Source of the DNA: an uncultured Bacilli bacterium
GTDB taxonomy: Bacteria > Bacillota_I > Bacilli_A > RF39 > UBA660
Reading direction: 5' to 3'
NCBI GenBank assembly: GCA_934157235.1
Contig: CAKPHH010000002.1
Location: forward strand, 186,001 to 250,000
Length of the DNA stretch: 64,000 nt
Of this stretch, positions 16,710 to 24,982 are shown one piece after another. The notes under the pieces are model-generated. The model had not been told where the DNA came from. It saw only the letters and a list, made by a program, of their open reading frames with translations, and made no database searches. Each line of letters begins with the position of its first letter. Within the stretch, counting starts at the first letter, position 1. The translations under genes were made by a program, and so were the position numbers.

Positions 16710-17618
16710 TTGAGCGATAAAGAACGTGAAATGGTTTTAAGTCATTTGGAAGAAATGGGATTGGACTCAGAATTTTTAATCAGAGAGACTTTTCTTGGTT
16801 ATAAATGGAGAAGAGAAAGAAAAAAATTGTATGGAGCAGATATTGACTTACCTACAAAACTTATTAGAATGTATTATGAACTTAATCCTGATGAAATTGT
16901 ATTTGATAGGTTTAAAAGTGCTTTTGTTAAAAGATATATTCGTAATGAAAGTAAGTTGGAAGATGTTCATATAGATTCAGAAATTAAAGGATTAGAAAAA
17001 ATGTATGAATATGTACATTCTGATGATATTGAGTATAGATTTGATGTTTATACTTTGTTAGATTTACATAGAATGTTATTTTCTTTTTCACCATTTCCAG
17101 AATATGCAGGTTCAATTAGAAATGATGATGTTTATTTGCCGGGAACTGGTACAGAACTATGTGAATGGAGAGAGATTCGTCATCGTTTAAATGAAATTGA
17201 TGAAGATGTACAATATTTACGTAGTATTGCAGAGGAAGTAAAAGATTCTAATGATGCCGATCAGTTACTTGCTTATTTAGATTGTTGCGTAGAGATTAAT
17301 TGTAGATTAGTAAAAGTGCATCCATTCTTTGATGGTAATGGGAGAACAATAAGAGCGTTTACAAATAAGTTATTGGAGGATGTAGGATTACCACCTATTT
17401 ATATTTTAGAACGTGAACGTGGAGAATATCATAAGGCTATGAATGAGGCTAACAATGATGGAGATTTTACAGATATTAAGAACTTTTATCGTTATAAGAT
17501 ATGTGACTCTATTATTGAACTTGATATAAATGAAAGAGTTAAGAAGATGAATCCTACAGTTAGAAGATATAAGGCTAAAGAAAAAGTTGATGATTTAAAT
17601 AGAAAAAAAGATTGCTAA
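16710..17618 (+). CDS. Fic family protein (putative AMPylase)
   Basis: 302 aa from a TTG at 16710, chosen because a GGGGGG RBS lies directly upstream. The Fic active-site motif is complete: HPFFDGNGRTIRAF at about residues 211-224, with the catalytic His and the GNGRxxR loop that binds ATP phosphates. Upstream helices include LLDLHRMLFSFSPFPEYAGSIRNDDVYLPGTG, the flap region. Fic enzymes usually transfer AMP to a hydroxyl of a target protein. No antitoxin-like gene is adjacent and I see no clear [ST]xxxE[GN] inhibitory helix, so regulation and target are unknown. Confidence 0.88.
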   Translation: MSDKEREMVLSHLEEMGLDSEFLIRETFLGYKWRRERKKLYGADIDLPTKLIRMYYELNPDEIVFDRFKSAFVKRYIRNESKLEDVHIDSEIKGLEKMYEYVHSDDIEYRFDVYTLLDLHRMLFSFSPFPEYAGSIRNDDVYLPGTGTELCEWREIRHRLNEIDEDVQYLRSIAEEVKDSNDADQLLAYLDCCVEINCRLVKVHPFFDGNGRTIRAFTNKLLEDVGLPPIYILERERGEYHKAMNEANNDGDFTDIKNFYRYKICDSIIELDINERVKKMNPTVRRYKAKEKVDDLNRKKDC

Positions 17619-17648
17619 AATATGACATTTTTTTAGCAATCTTTTTAT
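17608..17648 (+). terminator. Intrinsic terminator after the Fic gene
   Basis: Long stem starting AAGATTGCTAAAA at 17608 and closing with TTTTAGCAATCTT, then T-rich sequence; it begins within the last codons of the gene. Confidence 0.85.
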
Positions 17649-17669
17649 TATAATAGTTTTGGTGATTAG

Positions 17670-17840
17670 ATGAAAGTTAAAATATTTGATGATGAAGATG
17701 AAAAAGATTTAGAGAGTGATATTAATTCTTTTTTGGAAGACTTGGATGGAGAGGTTGTGGATATTAAATATCAAGTTAGTGTAGGTATTTTCAGTGAAGA
17801 ACAAGTGTTTTGCTTTTCAGCAATGATTGTTTATTATTGA
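17670..17840 (+). CDS. cse60: Cse60-family sporulation protein
   Basis: A 56-aa gene with a GGTGAT RBS and a TATAAT element just upstream. The protein begins MKVKIFDDEDEKDLESDIN and ends VFCFSAMIVYY. This matches the Cse60 pattern (MxKVKxFDEExEKDLExxINxFL ... VDIxYxVSV ... CFSAxIxY). Cse60 in B. subtilis is a small acidic protein under sigma-E control in the mother cell, with unclear function. Ends in TGA and overlaps the convergent PH-like gene by 7 nt. Confidence 0.8.
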   Translation: MKVKIFDDEDEKDLESDINSFLEDLDGEVVDIKYQVSVGIFSEEQVFCFSAMIVYY

Positions 17841-18232
17841 TTGTAGAAATAATTGTTTTCTTCAATGTATCTGGTATTTTCTCTTATTTTATGAGAAGCT
17901 AATACGCATCTATTTATTTGAAATTTATAGGTATCAGTTTTTGTTTTTATAGTTATGTTTCCGGCTGCTAATACTTTTTTGACTTTAAAGTAAGTTACAT
18001 CTTGCCAAGAGATTTTTTTATATAGGGTGGTGTCTGTTTTATATATTGTTATACCGAGAGTGTCAAAAAATAAAAAGTATGTTTCAAGATCGGTGTATTT
18101 TATGTATGGTTTCCAGGGTGTTGGTATAATTAGTTTGGGTTTTATATAATTTGTTCCAAAAATAATGTTACTTGTTTTGGTTATTTTATACTTTTCAATT
18201 AATTCTTCTAATCTTTTATTAATCATGTTCAT
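17834..18232 (-). CDS. Hypothetical protein, PH-like domain
   Basis: 132 aa, no membrane segment. The strand pattern (YFLFFDTLGITIYKTD, LYKKISWQDVTYFKVKKVL, GNITIKTKTDTYKFQINRC) is that of bacterial PH-like domains, in which a W-x-D-V element near the middle is common. AGGAG lies upstream of the first ATG. Single gene, convergent with cse60. I do not recognise a specific family. Confidence 0.5.
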   Translation of the reverse strand: MNMINKRLEELIEKYKITKTSNIIFGTNYIKPKLIIPTPWKPYIKYTDLETYFLFFDTLGITIYKTDTTLYKKISWQDVTYFKVKKVLAAGNITIKTKTDTYKFQINRCVLASHKIRENTRYIEENNYFYNQ

Positions 18233-18320
18233 GTTTTCTTACTCCTTTAGTTTTTATTATATCATGTTAGCTGTTTAAAAAAGAAAAACTTAAGTACTAG
18301 TTTTGCTTTTTTTTAAATTA

Positions 18321-18329
18321 TGATATTAT
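18321..18329 (+). promoter_or_regulatory. Extended -10 element
   Basis: TGATATTAT ends 25 nt before the ATG at 18355; a weak T-rich -35 lies around 18300. Confidence 0.5.
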
Positions 18330-18354
18330 ATTCATAGATAGTAGGAGATGTAAG

Positions 18355-19974
18355 ATGAATAAAAATGTAGTAGGAAAGAGTAAAATTGTTAATTTAGCTT
18401 TTTTTAGTACCATTATTATTGTGCTTTGTAAGGTGCTTGAGGTTTTATATGTTATTCCTTTTCATTCTCTTATCGGAGATACCGGTGGAGCTTTATATGG
18501 ATATGCTTATACAATATATTTATTGTTTATGTCGTTATCCTTTTTTGCATTACCATTATCTATAAGTAGAGTTGTTTCAGAGTGTCAGGCACTTGGTTTT
18601 TATGAGGTTAAGAAAAGAGTCTTTTCTTTAGGAAAAAAGATAGCTTTGATTTTTGGATTAATATGTTTTATTTTAATAAATATATTTGCACCTATTATTG
18701 TTTCTATTATTTGTGGAGAATATAATGATTATATTATTAAGTGTATTAGAATTGTTTCTGTTTCTGTTATGATGTTTCCTTTACTTGGTGTTTATCGAGG
18801 ATATTTTGAAGGACATAGATTTTTAGATGTTTCAGCTTTTTCTCAGGTTGTGGAAAAAATATTTAGGATATTAATTATTGTTTTAGGAAGTTATTTTGCA
18901 CTTAAGGTTTTTAAATTATCTTTGCCTAAGACAGTAATGGTTGCTTTAGGAGGAACTGTTGGTGGAGTAGTTGCGGCTTATTTATATTTGTATATAAAGA
19001 AGTGTAAGTGTGAAGATAAATTTTCAGAAAAAGTACGTAATGTTAATGAACCTCTTATTACTAATAAGGCGATAATTAAAAAAATTTGTCTTTATGCAAT
19101 ACCATTTATGTTAATAGACGGATTTAGATATTTATATAATTTTGTTGATGTTTGTACGGTTGTAGAAGGACTTGTTAACCATACTAGTTTTAGTAGGAGT
19201 GATAGTGAGGCAATTTTTTCAATGCTTTCGATTTGGGCTTTTATATTTAATGTATTTGTTTTCTCTATTGGTGTTGGTATTATTAATAGTTTGATTCCTA
19301 ATTTAGAACAGAGTATTACTAGGAAAGATAAAAACGAAAGCTGTAAGAAGATTAATTTAGCTTATGAAATGTTGTTATTCTTAAGTGTTCCAATTACTTT
19401 AGGTATAAGCTTTTTAGCTAAACCTATTTGGAGTTTATTTTATGGAAATAGTGAATTTGGACCTAGCGTTTTAACTTATTATATATTTGTGGCTTTATTT
19501 ATGAGTGTTTTATATTTAACAGTTTCAATTATTAAGATTTATAAAGATTATAAGACAATACTTATAAGTTTAGTTGTCGGTTTGATTTTAAAAATAATAC
19601 TTAATACTAGTTTGCTTAGTGGTTTTTATAAGATGGGAGTTCCGGCTTATTATGGAATCATTTCAGCTAGTATTATTGGTTATATTACTTCTTTTGTTGT
19701 TGCGATTGTTAGACTTTCTAAAAAGTTTGAAATTAATTATGAAGACTTAGTTAAGCATTTTATTGATATTTTATGTGGGTCAGTATTAATGATCTTTGTC
19801 TTATTTGTATTAAAATTTGTAATACCAATTTCTTCTAATGTTAGAATTGTTAATTTATTTATAATAATTGTTTATAGTATTATTGGTAGTATAGTTTACT
19901 TAATATTTACTTCTAAAATGGGTACTATTAAGCATATATTTGGAGATAAAATTCGTAAAGATATAAAAAAATAA
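18355..19974 (+). CDS. MOP-superfamily flippase (SpoVB / lipid II or polysaccharide exporter type)
   Basis: 539 aa with about 14 hydrophobic segments and the MATE/MOP pattern: IIVLCKVLEVLYVIPFHSLIGDTGGALYGYAYTIY near the start, ALPLSISRVVSE, and MMFPLLGVYRGYFEGH. These are typical of SpoVB, YtgP and MurJ-like proteins that move lipid-linked cell-wall precursors across the membrane. In spore formers SpoVB serves cortex synthesis; whether this is the spore or the vegetative paralogue is not decidable from sequence. RBS AGGAGATG. Terminator follows. Confidence 0.85.
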   Translation: MNKNVVGKSKIVNLAFFSTIIIVLCKVLEVLYVIPFHSLIGDTGGALYGYAYTIYLLFMSLSFFALPLSISRVVSECQALGFYEVKKRVFSLGKKIALIFGLICFILINIFAPIIVSIICGEYNDYIIKCIRIVSVSVMMFPLLGVYRGYFEGHRFLDVSAFSQVVEKIFRILIIVLGSYFALKVFKLSLPKTVMVALGGTVGGVVAAYLYLYIKKCKCEDKFSEKVRNVNEPLITNKAIIKKICLYAIPFMLIDGFRYLYNFVDVCTVVEGLVNHTSFSRSDSEAIFSMLSIWAFIFNVFVFSIGVGIINSLIPNLEQSITRKDKNESCKKINLAYEMLLFLSVPITLGISFLAKPIWSLFYGNSEFGPSVLTYYIFVALFMSVLYLTVSIIKIYKDYKTILISLVVGLILKIILNTSLLSGFYKMGVPAYYGIISASIIGYITSFVVAIVRLSKKFEINYEDLVKHFIDILCGSVLMIFVLFVLKFVIPISSNVRIVNLFIIIVYSIIGSIVYLIFTSKMGTIKHIFGDKIRKDIKK

Positions 19975-20006
19975 AGGTAATTTGAGTGATTTAAATTACC
20001 TTTTTT
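19973..20006. terminator. Terminator between flippase and FemAB genes
   Basis: AAAGGTAATTT pairs with AAATTACCTTT with T runs on both sides, so it can serve both converging units. Confidence 0.8.
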
Positions 20007-20031
20007 GTTTATATTATACATTATTTATAAT

Positions 20032-21186
20032 TTATTTGGAAATTATTTTAGTAATAATGAAATTCATTATTGGTTTAGTTATATAAGTCCAAGTTCCAAT
20101 ATTTTTAATACTTTTTGCTTGGAAATATTTAGGAAGAGAACTAGGAAGAGCTTGTTCTAGATATTTAATGTTGTGTTCTTTACAGTATTTTATGTCTTTA
20201 TAGTAAGTATAATATTTTATATTTGTCTCTTCAAGAATATCTTTATTATCTTCATAGAGTAATAGAGCTTTATCATTATGTTCTATTAAAAAATGGGTAC
20301 AAAGAGTTAATTCTGTTCCATATTGTTGTTTGTAACTTCTAAATTTTTCTAGTTCTTTAGTTAATTCTTCTTTTTGGTTGGTAAGAAGAGTTAATTTTGA
20401 TTTGGAATTTTTACTAAGACTATCAATAGGAAGAATAGAGATTTGGTCATTAGTCTTTTTGATATTTTTCTCAATACTCTTAATAGTTTTTGTTAGATTT
20501 ATTTTACCTATAATTATGGTGGCTTTAGTATTAACATTACCATTTAATATTTCGTATAGTGTTTCTATTGTATTTTGATCAACTATATGATCTTTATATA
20601 AATTAGGTAGATCTTTTTTACTACCAATAGCGACCTCTGTTTCTAATTTTATAGCTTTGGCTAAATATTCCTTTATTGTTTCGCTAAAATTATTTTCAAT
20701 ATCTTCCATATCTTGGGATAAATCTAGTCTGGCTATTTCAGAAGGAAGCATTATTTTTAGAGAATCATTTGCTTGTTTAAAGCCTTGCTCACGAAGATTT
20801 CGTTTTATTGTTATTACATCTTCTTCTTTTAGATTGTCATTTATATAGGGAGCTATTTTTATAGAAATAGCTTTTTTATTATTAGCAAAGTTTATAATAG
20901 AATTAGTCATAGTCTTTAATAAGTATTTGTTTTTGTAGTCCATTATAAAACCAGCTGGTATATATAAACAGCAATAATTCATTGCGAGTGGTTCTTGAAA
21001 TACAGATGTTGCGGATACTATTTCATCGTTTTCTGATACTAAACCTAAATAATAGGGATTTAGTTTTTTTGTAACTTTAATAAACTCCGTTAAACTTTCT
21101 GAATGTAAGAAATGTGACTCATCTTTATGACTTTTTACATAGTTGTCATATACTTCCTTATCTAGATTTTTAAGTCTTAACATCAT
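20032..21186 (-). CDS. FemAB-type peptidoglycan peptidyl transferase
   Basis: 384 aa. The N-terminal GNAT-like half (SHFLHSESLTEFIKVTKKLNPYYLGLVSENDEIVSA ... CCLYIPAGFIMDYKN) and a helical arm (about 235-285, ending LTNQKEELTKELEKFRSYKQQYG) followed by the second half are the FemABX architecture. These enzymes use aminoacyl-tRNA to add interpeptide bridge residues to lipid II at the inner membrane face. Two adjacent ATGs (21186 and 21183) both fit the GTGAGGT site. Its promoter is on the minus strand near 21215 (TATACT). Confidence 0.85.
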   Translation of the reverse strand: MMLRLKNLDKEVYDNYVKSHKDESHFLHSESLTEFIKVTKKLNPYYLGLVSENDEIVSATSVFQEPLAMNYCCLYIPAGFIMDYKNKYLLKTMTNSIINFANNKKAISIKIAPYINDNLKEEDVITIKRNLREQGFKQANDSLKIMLPSEIARLDLSQDMEDIENNFSETIKEYLAKAIKLETEVAIGSKKDLPNLYKDHIVDQNTIETLYEILNGNVNTKATIIIGKINLTKTIKSIEKNIKKTNDQISILPIDSLSKNSKSKLTLLTNQKEELTKELEKFRSYKQQYGTELTLCTHFLIEHNDKALLLYEDNKDILEETNIKYYTYYKDIKYCKEHNIKYLEQALPSSLPKYFQAKSIKNIGTWTYITKPIMNFIITKIISK

Positions 21187-21257
21187 GTTACCTCACTTTC
21201 TTATATAGTTAGTATAACATGTATGATTTTAAACTTAAAGAAAATAATAAAATTATA

Positions 21258-21434
21258 TTAAACGATATAGAAACCTTCCTCTTTTTTTAGATAACCTTTT
21301 TCTTTTTTCTCCTCTAGTTTTTTTACACGTTCTTTTAGATTGGCAACTTCATATTTTAATTTGTTTAACTCTTCTTCAAAATTTTGGGCAGTTGGCATAG
21401 GAAAAGGCATATATGGATATGGCATATTATTCAT
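21258..21434 (-). CDS. Small coiled-coil protein with Pro/Tyr/Met-rich N-terminus
   Basis: A 58-aa gene, ATG at 21434 with AGGTTG upstream, TAA at 21258-21260. The first 14 residues are MNNMPYPYMPFPMP; the rest is a heptad-like charged helix (FEEELNKLKYEVANLKERV) and a basic tail. The composition, a Pro/Tyr/Met-rich head on a short coiled coil, resembles small spore coat or scaffold proteins, but I recognise no family. It lies upstream of the FemAB gene on the same strand, although a promoter-like site lies between them. Confidence 0.6.
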   Translation of the reverse strand: MNNMPYPYMPFPMPTAQNFEEELNKLKYEVANLKERVKKLEEKKEKGYLKKEEGFYIV

Positions 21435-21511
21435 ATTATCAACCTATCTTTCGTTTTATTATATGCGTTTAAGTGTATTTTGTGATAAAATATTTACTGG
21501 AGATGTTTATT

Positions 21512-22147
21512 ATGCGACTTAGAAATGTTAAAAACAAAGAAGAAATTTTAAATAATTCTAGTTACTTTATGGGAACTGGAGAAGAATTTATTGGTAAATG
21601 GAGTAATGTTTTTAAAAATAATAATCCAATATATGTAGAAATCGGTATGGGTAAAGGTAAATTTATTATTGAAAACGCTATTAAGTATCCAAATATTAAT
21701 TTTATTGGGATTGAAAAGTATGATAGTGTTGTGGCGAAATGTTTACCTAAAATACCAGAGGGACTTGATAATCTTAAGATTTTAAGAATGGATGCTTTGA
21801 ATATAGATAAAGTTTTTTTGAAAGAGATTGATAGAATTTATCTTAATTTTTCGGATCCTTGGCCTAAAGTTCGACATAGTTTAAGAAGACTTTCTAGTAA
21901 AGTGTTTTTAAAGAAGTATGATAGTATTTTTAAAAATGATAAAGAAATATGTATGAGAACAGATAATAGAGATTTATTTGTTTATTCTTTACTTAGCTTT
22001 AGTGAATATGGATATGTATTAAGAAAGTTAAGTTTAGATTTACATGGTGAAGATATTGATAATTTAATAACTACAGAGTATGAGGATAAGTTTTCAGATA
22101 AAGGAATGCCAATATATGCGGTTGTTGTGGATAAGAAGGATGTCTAA
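21512..22147 (+). CDS. trmB: tRNA (guanine-N7-)-methyltransferase
   Basis: 211 aa, the usual TrmB length. Start at ATG 21512 (MRLRNVK) with GGAGATG upstream; a longer in-frame extension would include the promoter. The SAM site is in YVEIGMGKGKFIIENA, and family motifs NFIGIEKYDSV, RMDALN, IYLNFSDPWPKVRHSLRRL and TEYEDKF are all present in order. It methylates G46 of tRNA variable loops. TGATAAAAT at about 21483-21491 is its probable -10. Confidence 0.96.
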   Translation: MRLRNVKNKEEILNNSSYFMGTGEEFIGKWSNVFKNNNPIYVEIGMGKGKFIIENAIKYPNINFIGIEKYDSVVAKCLPKIPEGLDNLKILRMDALNIDKVFLKEIDRIYLNFSDPWPKVRHSLRRLSSKVFLKKYDSIFKNDKEICMRTDNRDLFVYSLLSFSEYGYVLRKLSLDLHGEDIDNLITTEYEDKFSDKGMPIYAVVVDKKDV

Positions 22148-22172
22148 AATAGTAAATAGTTATTAAAATATT

Positions 22173-22200
22173 TTTACATTTACAAAAAATTTGATATAAT
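22173..22200 (+). promoter_or_regulatory. Promoter of the envelope cluster
   Basis: TTTACA (22173-22178), 16 bp, TGATATAAT with TATAAT at 22195-22200, 20 nt before the ATG at 22221. Confidence 0.7.
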
Positions 22201-22220
22201 GTAGTAAGAGTAGGTGAAAT

Positions 22221-22880
22221 ATGAAAAAGCTAATCGTTTTGCTCTCTATTGTTTTATTATTAATGACAGGTTGCAGTATTAAAAAACTTGATGATAAAGA
22301 TTTTGAAAGTAATATGAATGTTTTACTTTCGGAAAAGATTAGTAATAGTAATGTTAATTTTGAAGGATATAAGTATTATGTTCCTGAAGGGTTAAAGTTT
22401 GTTAATAAAGAAGAGTATAATGCTATCTTTAAAGATAGATTTAATAATAAATATTATTTATATGTTGATGTTATTAGTTATTATCATAAGATTGAGAATA
22501 CATATAAGATAAATCAAGATGCCTATTATTCAAAAGTTATTGATTATAATGATAAGACTGGTTATTTAGAGATTATTGAATCTGGGTCTAAGTATTATGT
22601 AGAATTTATGTTTAATTATGCAAAAATTGAGGTTTTAGTTGATAAAGACCAATTAGTTAATGCAATGAATAATATGTGTTATGTTTTGAGATCTATTAAA
22701 TTTAATGATAAGGTACTTGAAAGTTTAGTAGGAGATAATGTTTTAAGCTATACAGAGGAAAACTTTACATTGTTTGATAAGACTCCAACACGTAGTGATG
22801 TTTTGGAGGTTACAGCTGGTGAGGGTGAGAAATATAAAGTCGCTAAAGATCAAGAAATCTTGGATTTAGATGAAGAATAA
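22221..22880 (+). CDS. Lipoprotein of unknown function
   Basis: 219 aa with a lipoprotein signal (LLLMTGCSIKK, Cys18). The mature part has YKYYVPEGLKFVNKEEYNAIFKDRFNNKYYLYVDVISYYHK, alternating strands without an enzyme motif, and an acidic C-terminus. It should be tethered outside the membrane. It begins a four-gene run (lipoprotein, acidic protein, DUF948-like, YtxH-like) spaced 17-23 nt apart or overlapping, so these are probably one operon. Confidence 0.6.
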   Translation: MKKLIVLLSIVLLLMTGCSIKKLDDKDFESNMNVLLSEKISNSNVNFEGYKYYVPEGLKFVNKEEYNAIFKDRFNNKYYLYVDVISYYHKIENTYKINQDAYYSKVIDYNDKTGYLEIIESGSKYYVEFMFNYAKIEVLVDKDQLVNAMNNMCYVLRSIKFNDKVLESLVGDNVLSYTEENFTLFDKTPTRSDVLEVTAGEGEKYKVAKDQEILDLDEE

Positions 22881-22897
22881 ATTGAAGAGGTGAGCTC

Positions 22898-23965
22898 ATG
22901 AGTATATTTGAGAAACTTAAAAATGCTCTTTTTGAAGAAGAGTATGTAGAAGTTGATGAAAAACCTAAAGTGAAAAGTGTTCCAAAGAAAAAGGCAACTT
23001 CTAAGGAAAAGATAAAAGAAAAGTATACTAATAATTATAATGATGATATAGAAGAAGAAAAACCAGTTGCAAAAAAGGTAGTTCTTCCTGAAAAAAAAGA
23101 AGTTCATATAGAAGAAGACTTAGATTTAGATGAGGAAGAAGAGGAAGTTCCTAGTAAGATTGAGATTAAGGAAGAAGTTCATAGTTCATTTAAGATGATG
23201 GATGATGATGACTTTAAGACAGACTATCAAGTTCCTTATACTGTTAGTAGTGAACCAAAGATAGTAAAAGTTATTGATAAAGATGATTCTATACCACCTT
23301 ATTCTGTAAGTAGAGATAGTGTTGATCACAAATTATATCCTTCGAAGCCTAAGAATAGTGGACCTCAACCATATGGAATAGAGGAAACTCCTAAGGCTAC
23401 TGTTCAAGAATATAATAGTTATGAACAAAAAGATGAAAAGTCTTACTTTAAACCATCACCAATAATTTCACCAATCTATGGTATTTTGGATAAGAACTAT
23501 TCAAAAGATGATATTGTTCCTAAAAGGGAAATTAAATTTACAAGTAGCTTTGTGAGAGATAAAGTTAGTGTTGATGATGTTAGGGAAAAGGCGTTTGGTA
23601 AGAGTGAAGATGAAGCTATTCATGAGAGCAAGGCTGAGGTTAATAAGCCAACCTTTGAAGTAGAAGATGAAGATAATCTTTTGGTAGATTTAAGCTCTGA
23701 TACTGAAAAACCGGCAGTTAAAGATGTTACAATGGGAGATGCGTTGGAATATTTTCATGATTTAGGATTAGAATATAATGTAGATTATGTTGATGCTGGT
23801 AAAAAAACAACTTCGAAACGTGAAAAAGATTCATATGATGAAGTTGTTGAAGAAAAGCCAAAAGAAGAGAAGAAAACAGTTGTTGTAGATGAAAAAAAAG
23901 AAGATGTTACAGAAGATGATAATTTATTTGATTTAATTGATTCAATGTACCAAGAACAAGACTAA
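22898..23965 (+). CDS. Acidic, mostly disordered protein with a conserved-looking hydrophobic motif
   Basis: 355 aa, rich in Glu, Asp and Lys and lacking membrane segments. It starts MSIFEKLKNALF, a possible short amphipathic helix, and then is low-complexity except for the island YFKPSPIISPIYGILDKNY near residues 185-203, which looks like a peptide-binding linear motif. A second structured region is VTMGDALEYFHDLGLEYNVDY near 275-295. The architecture (amphipathic N-terminus, disordered acidic linker, short motifs) suggests a scaffold or division-related adaptor; this is inference. RBS GAGGTGAG. I do not recognise a named family. Confidence 0.55.
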   Translation: MSIFEKLKNALFEEEYVEVDEKPKVKSVPKKKATSKEKIKEKYTNNYNDDIEEEKPVAKKVVLPEKKEVHIEEDLDLDEEEEEVPSKIEIKEEVHSSFKMMDDDDFKTDYQVPYTVSSEPKIVKVIDKDDSIPPYSVSRDSVDHKLYPSKPKNSGPQPYGIEETPKATVQEYNSYEQKDEKSYFKPSPIISPIYGILDKNYSKDDIVPKREIKFTSSFVRDKVSVDDVREKAFGKSEDEAIHESKAEVNKPTFEVEDEDNLLVDLSSDTEKPAVKDVTMGDALEYFHDLGLEYNVDYVDAGKKTTSKREKDSYDEVVEEKPKEEKKTVVVDEKKEDVTEDDNLFDLIDSMYQEQD

Positions 23966-23988
23966 GAGAAAGAATAAAGGAGGAAGTT

Positions 23989-24294
23989 ATGGATTTATTA
24001 AATTTTGTTTTACCGGTATTAATGTATTGTGCTGGTATCATACTAATTGTAGTGTTAATAATTTTAGGTATTAAACTAATTATGATGCTTGATAAAATGG
24101 ACAAAGTTGTTGATAATGTAAATGATAAACTTAATTCTTTAAATGCTATATTTTCATTTGTTGATCGTACAACTGATAGTTTAGCAATGATTAGTGATAC
24201 AGTTATTAATTCTATTGCTAGTTTTGTTTACAAAATGTTCAAAAATAAGAAAAAGAAAAGAAAAAATGTAGAGGAGGAATTTGAAGATGAGTAA
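23989..24294 (+). CDS. DUF948-like small membrane protein
   Basis: 101 aa with one long N-terminal membrane helix (about 8-35) and a helix with repeated VDNVNDKLNSLN / VDRTTDSLAMISDTV spacing, followed by a very basic tail. This is the layout of the DUF948 protein YtxG, which in B. subtilis is encoded next to the YtxH-domain protein, as here. AGGAGG RBS. It overlaps the YtxH gene by 8 nt. Confidence 0.65.
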   Translation: MDLLNFVLPVLMYCAGIILIVVLIILGIKLIMMLDKMDKVVDNVNDKLNSLNAIFSFVDRTTDSLAMISDTVINSIASFVYKMFKNKKKKRKNVEEEFEDE

Positions 24295-24694
24295 AAAAGG
24301 TTGTGGAAAGTTTTTAGCAGGAGCAGCAATTGGTGCTGGTTTAGGTCTTCTATTTGCACCTAAAAAAGGTAGTGATACTAGAGAGGATTTAAAGAAACAA
24401 ATCGATAAATTACTAAATCAAATTAAAGATATCGATGCTGAAGATGTAAAGAAAGAATTCGATAAACGTGTAAAAGAAATCAAAGAGGAACTTTCTGATT
24501 TAGATAAGGAAAAAGCTTTAGACTTAGCTAAAGAAAAAGCTTTAGATTTAAAAGATAAAGTTGAGGATCTTGTTGATTTAGCTGTTGAAAAAGGTACTCC
24601 AGTATTACAAAAAGCTGCTGATGATTTAAGAGATAAAGCTATTGCTGTTACTAAAGAGGTTCTAAAAAAATTAGAAAAAGAAGATAAAAAGTAA
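24287..24694 (+). CDS. YtxH domain-containing protein
   Basis: 135 aa from ATG 24287 (MSKKGCGK), which has GAGGAGG 9 nt upstream; the upstream TTG would remove this site. A glycine-rich membrane-associated segment (KFLAGAAIGAGLGLLFAPKKGSDTRED) defines the YtxH family, followed by a long charged amphipathic helix with near-repeats (KALDLAKEKALDLKDKVEDL). General-stress or envelope-associated in relatives; exact role unknown. Confidence 0.85.
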   Translation: MSKKGCGKFLAGAAIGAGLGLLFAPKKGSDTREDLKKQIDKLLNQIKDIDAEDVKKEFDKRVKEIKEELSDLDKEKALDLAKEKALDLKDKVEDLVDLAVEKGTPVLQKAADDLRDKAIAVTKEVLKKLEKEDKK

Positions 24695-24712
24695 GCAAAT
24701 TGCTTATTTTTT
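24692..24712 (+). terminator. Intrinsic terminator
   Basis: TAAGCAA (24692-24698) with TTGCTTA (24700-24706), then six T; the loop is very short. Confidence 0.6.
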
Positions 24713-24714
24713 AC

Positions 24715-24742
24715 TTGCTTTATTATTTTTATGTGATATAAT
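24715..24742 (+). promoter_or_regulatory. Promoter of the tyrS T-box operon
   Basis: TTGCTT (24715-24720), 16 bp, TGATATAAT with TATAAT at 24737-24742. Confidence 0.65.
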
Positions 24743-24748
24743 CAATTT

Positions 24749-24966
24749 ATATTTTCAGTGATTAATAAATTAGTAGAAATTAATTAGATTTCTTAGAGAT
24801 TTAGTGGTTGGTGCAAACTAAATGTTAATTAATTTTGAATTACATTATTAGGAGAAAATCGTTAATCGCGTTAAGATAGAAGAGTGCATAGATAGAATTT
24901 ATCTATGAATTAAGGTGGTACCACGAGTTAATTCGTCCTTATGGATGGATTGGCTCTTTTTTTTTT
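24749..24966 (+). ncRNA. T-box leader, tyrosine-type
   Basis: AAGGTGGTACCACG sits at 24912-24925, with a long terminator after it. The stem I region contains GGTTGGTGCAAACTAAA and the specifier loop reads TTTGAATTACATTA; TAC (24841-24843) is the tyrosine codon, agreeing with tyrS downstream. Low tRNA-Tyr charging should allow read-through into the CYTH gene and tyrS. The 5' end is inferred from the promoter. Confidence 0.93.
24925..24966 (+). terminator. T-box regulated terminator
   Basis: A 14-bp stem with several G-U pairs (24925-24938 with 24942-24955) and a run of ten or more T. Confidence 0.85.
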
Positions 24967-24982
24967 GAAAGGAGTGATGCTT

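Noticed and set aside
24941..24982. An earlier start for the CYTH gene
   Set aside because: The ATG at 24941 lies in the T-box terminator stem and the ATG at 24977 is 2 nt from the RBS; TTG 24983 has proper spacing.
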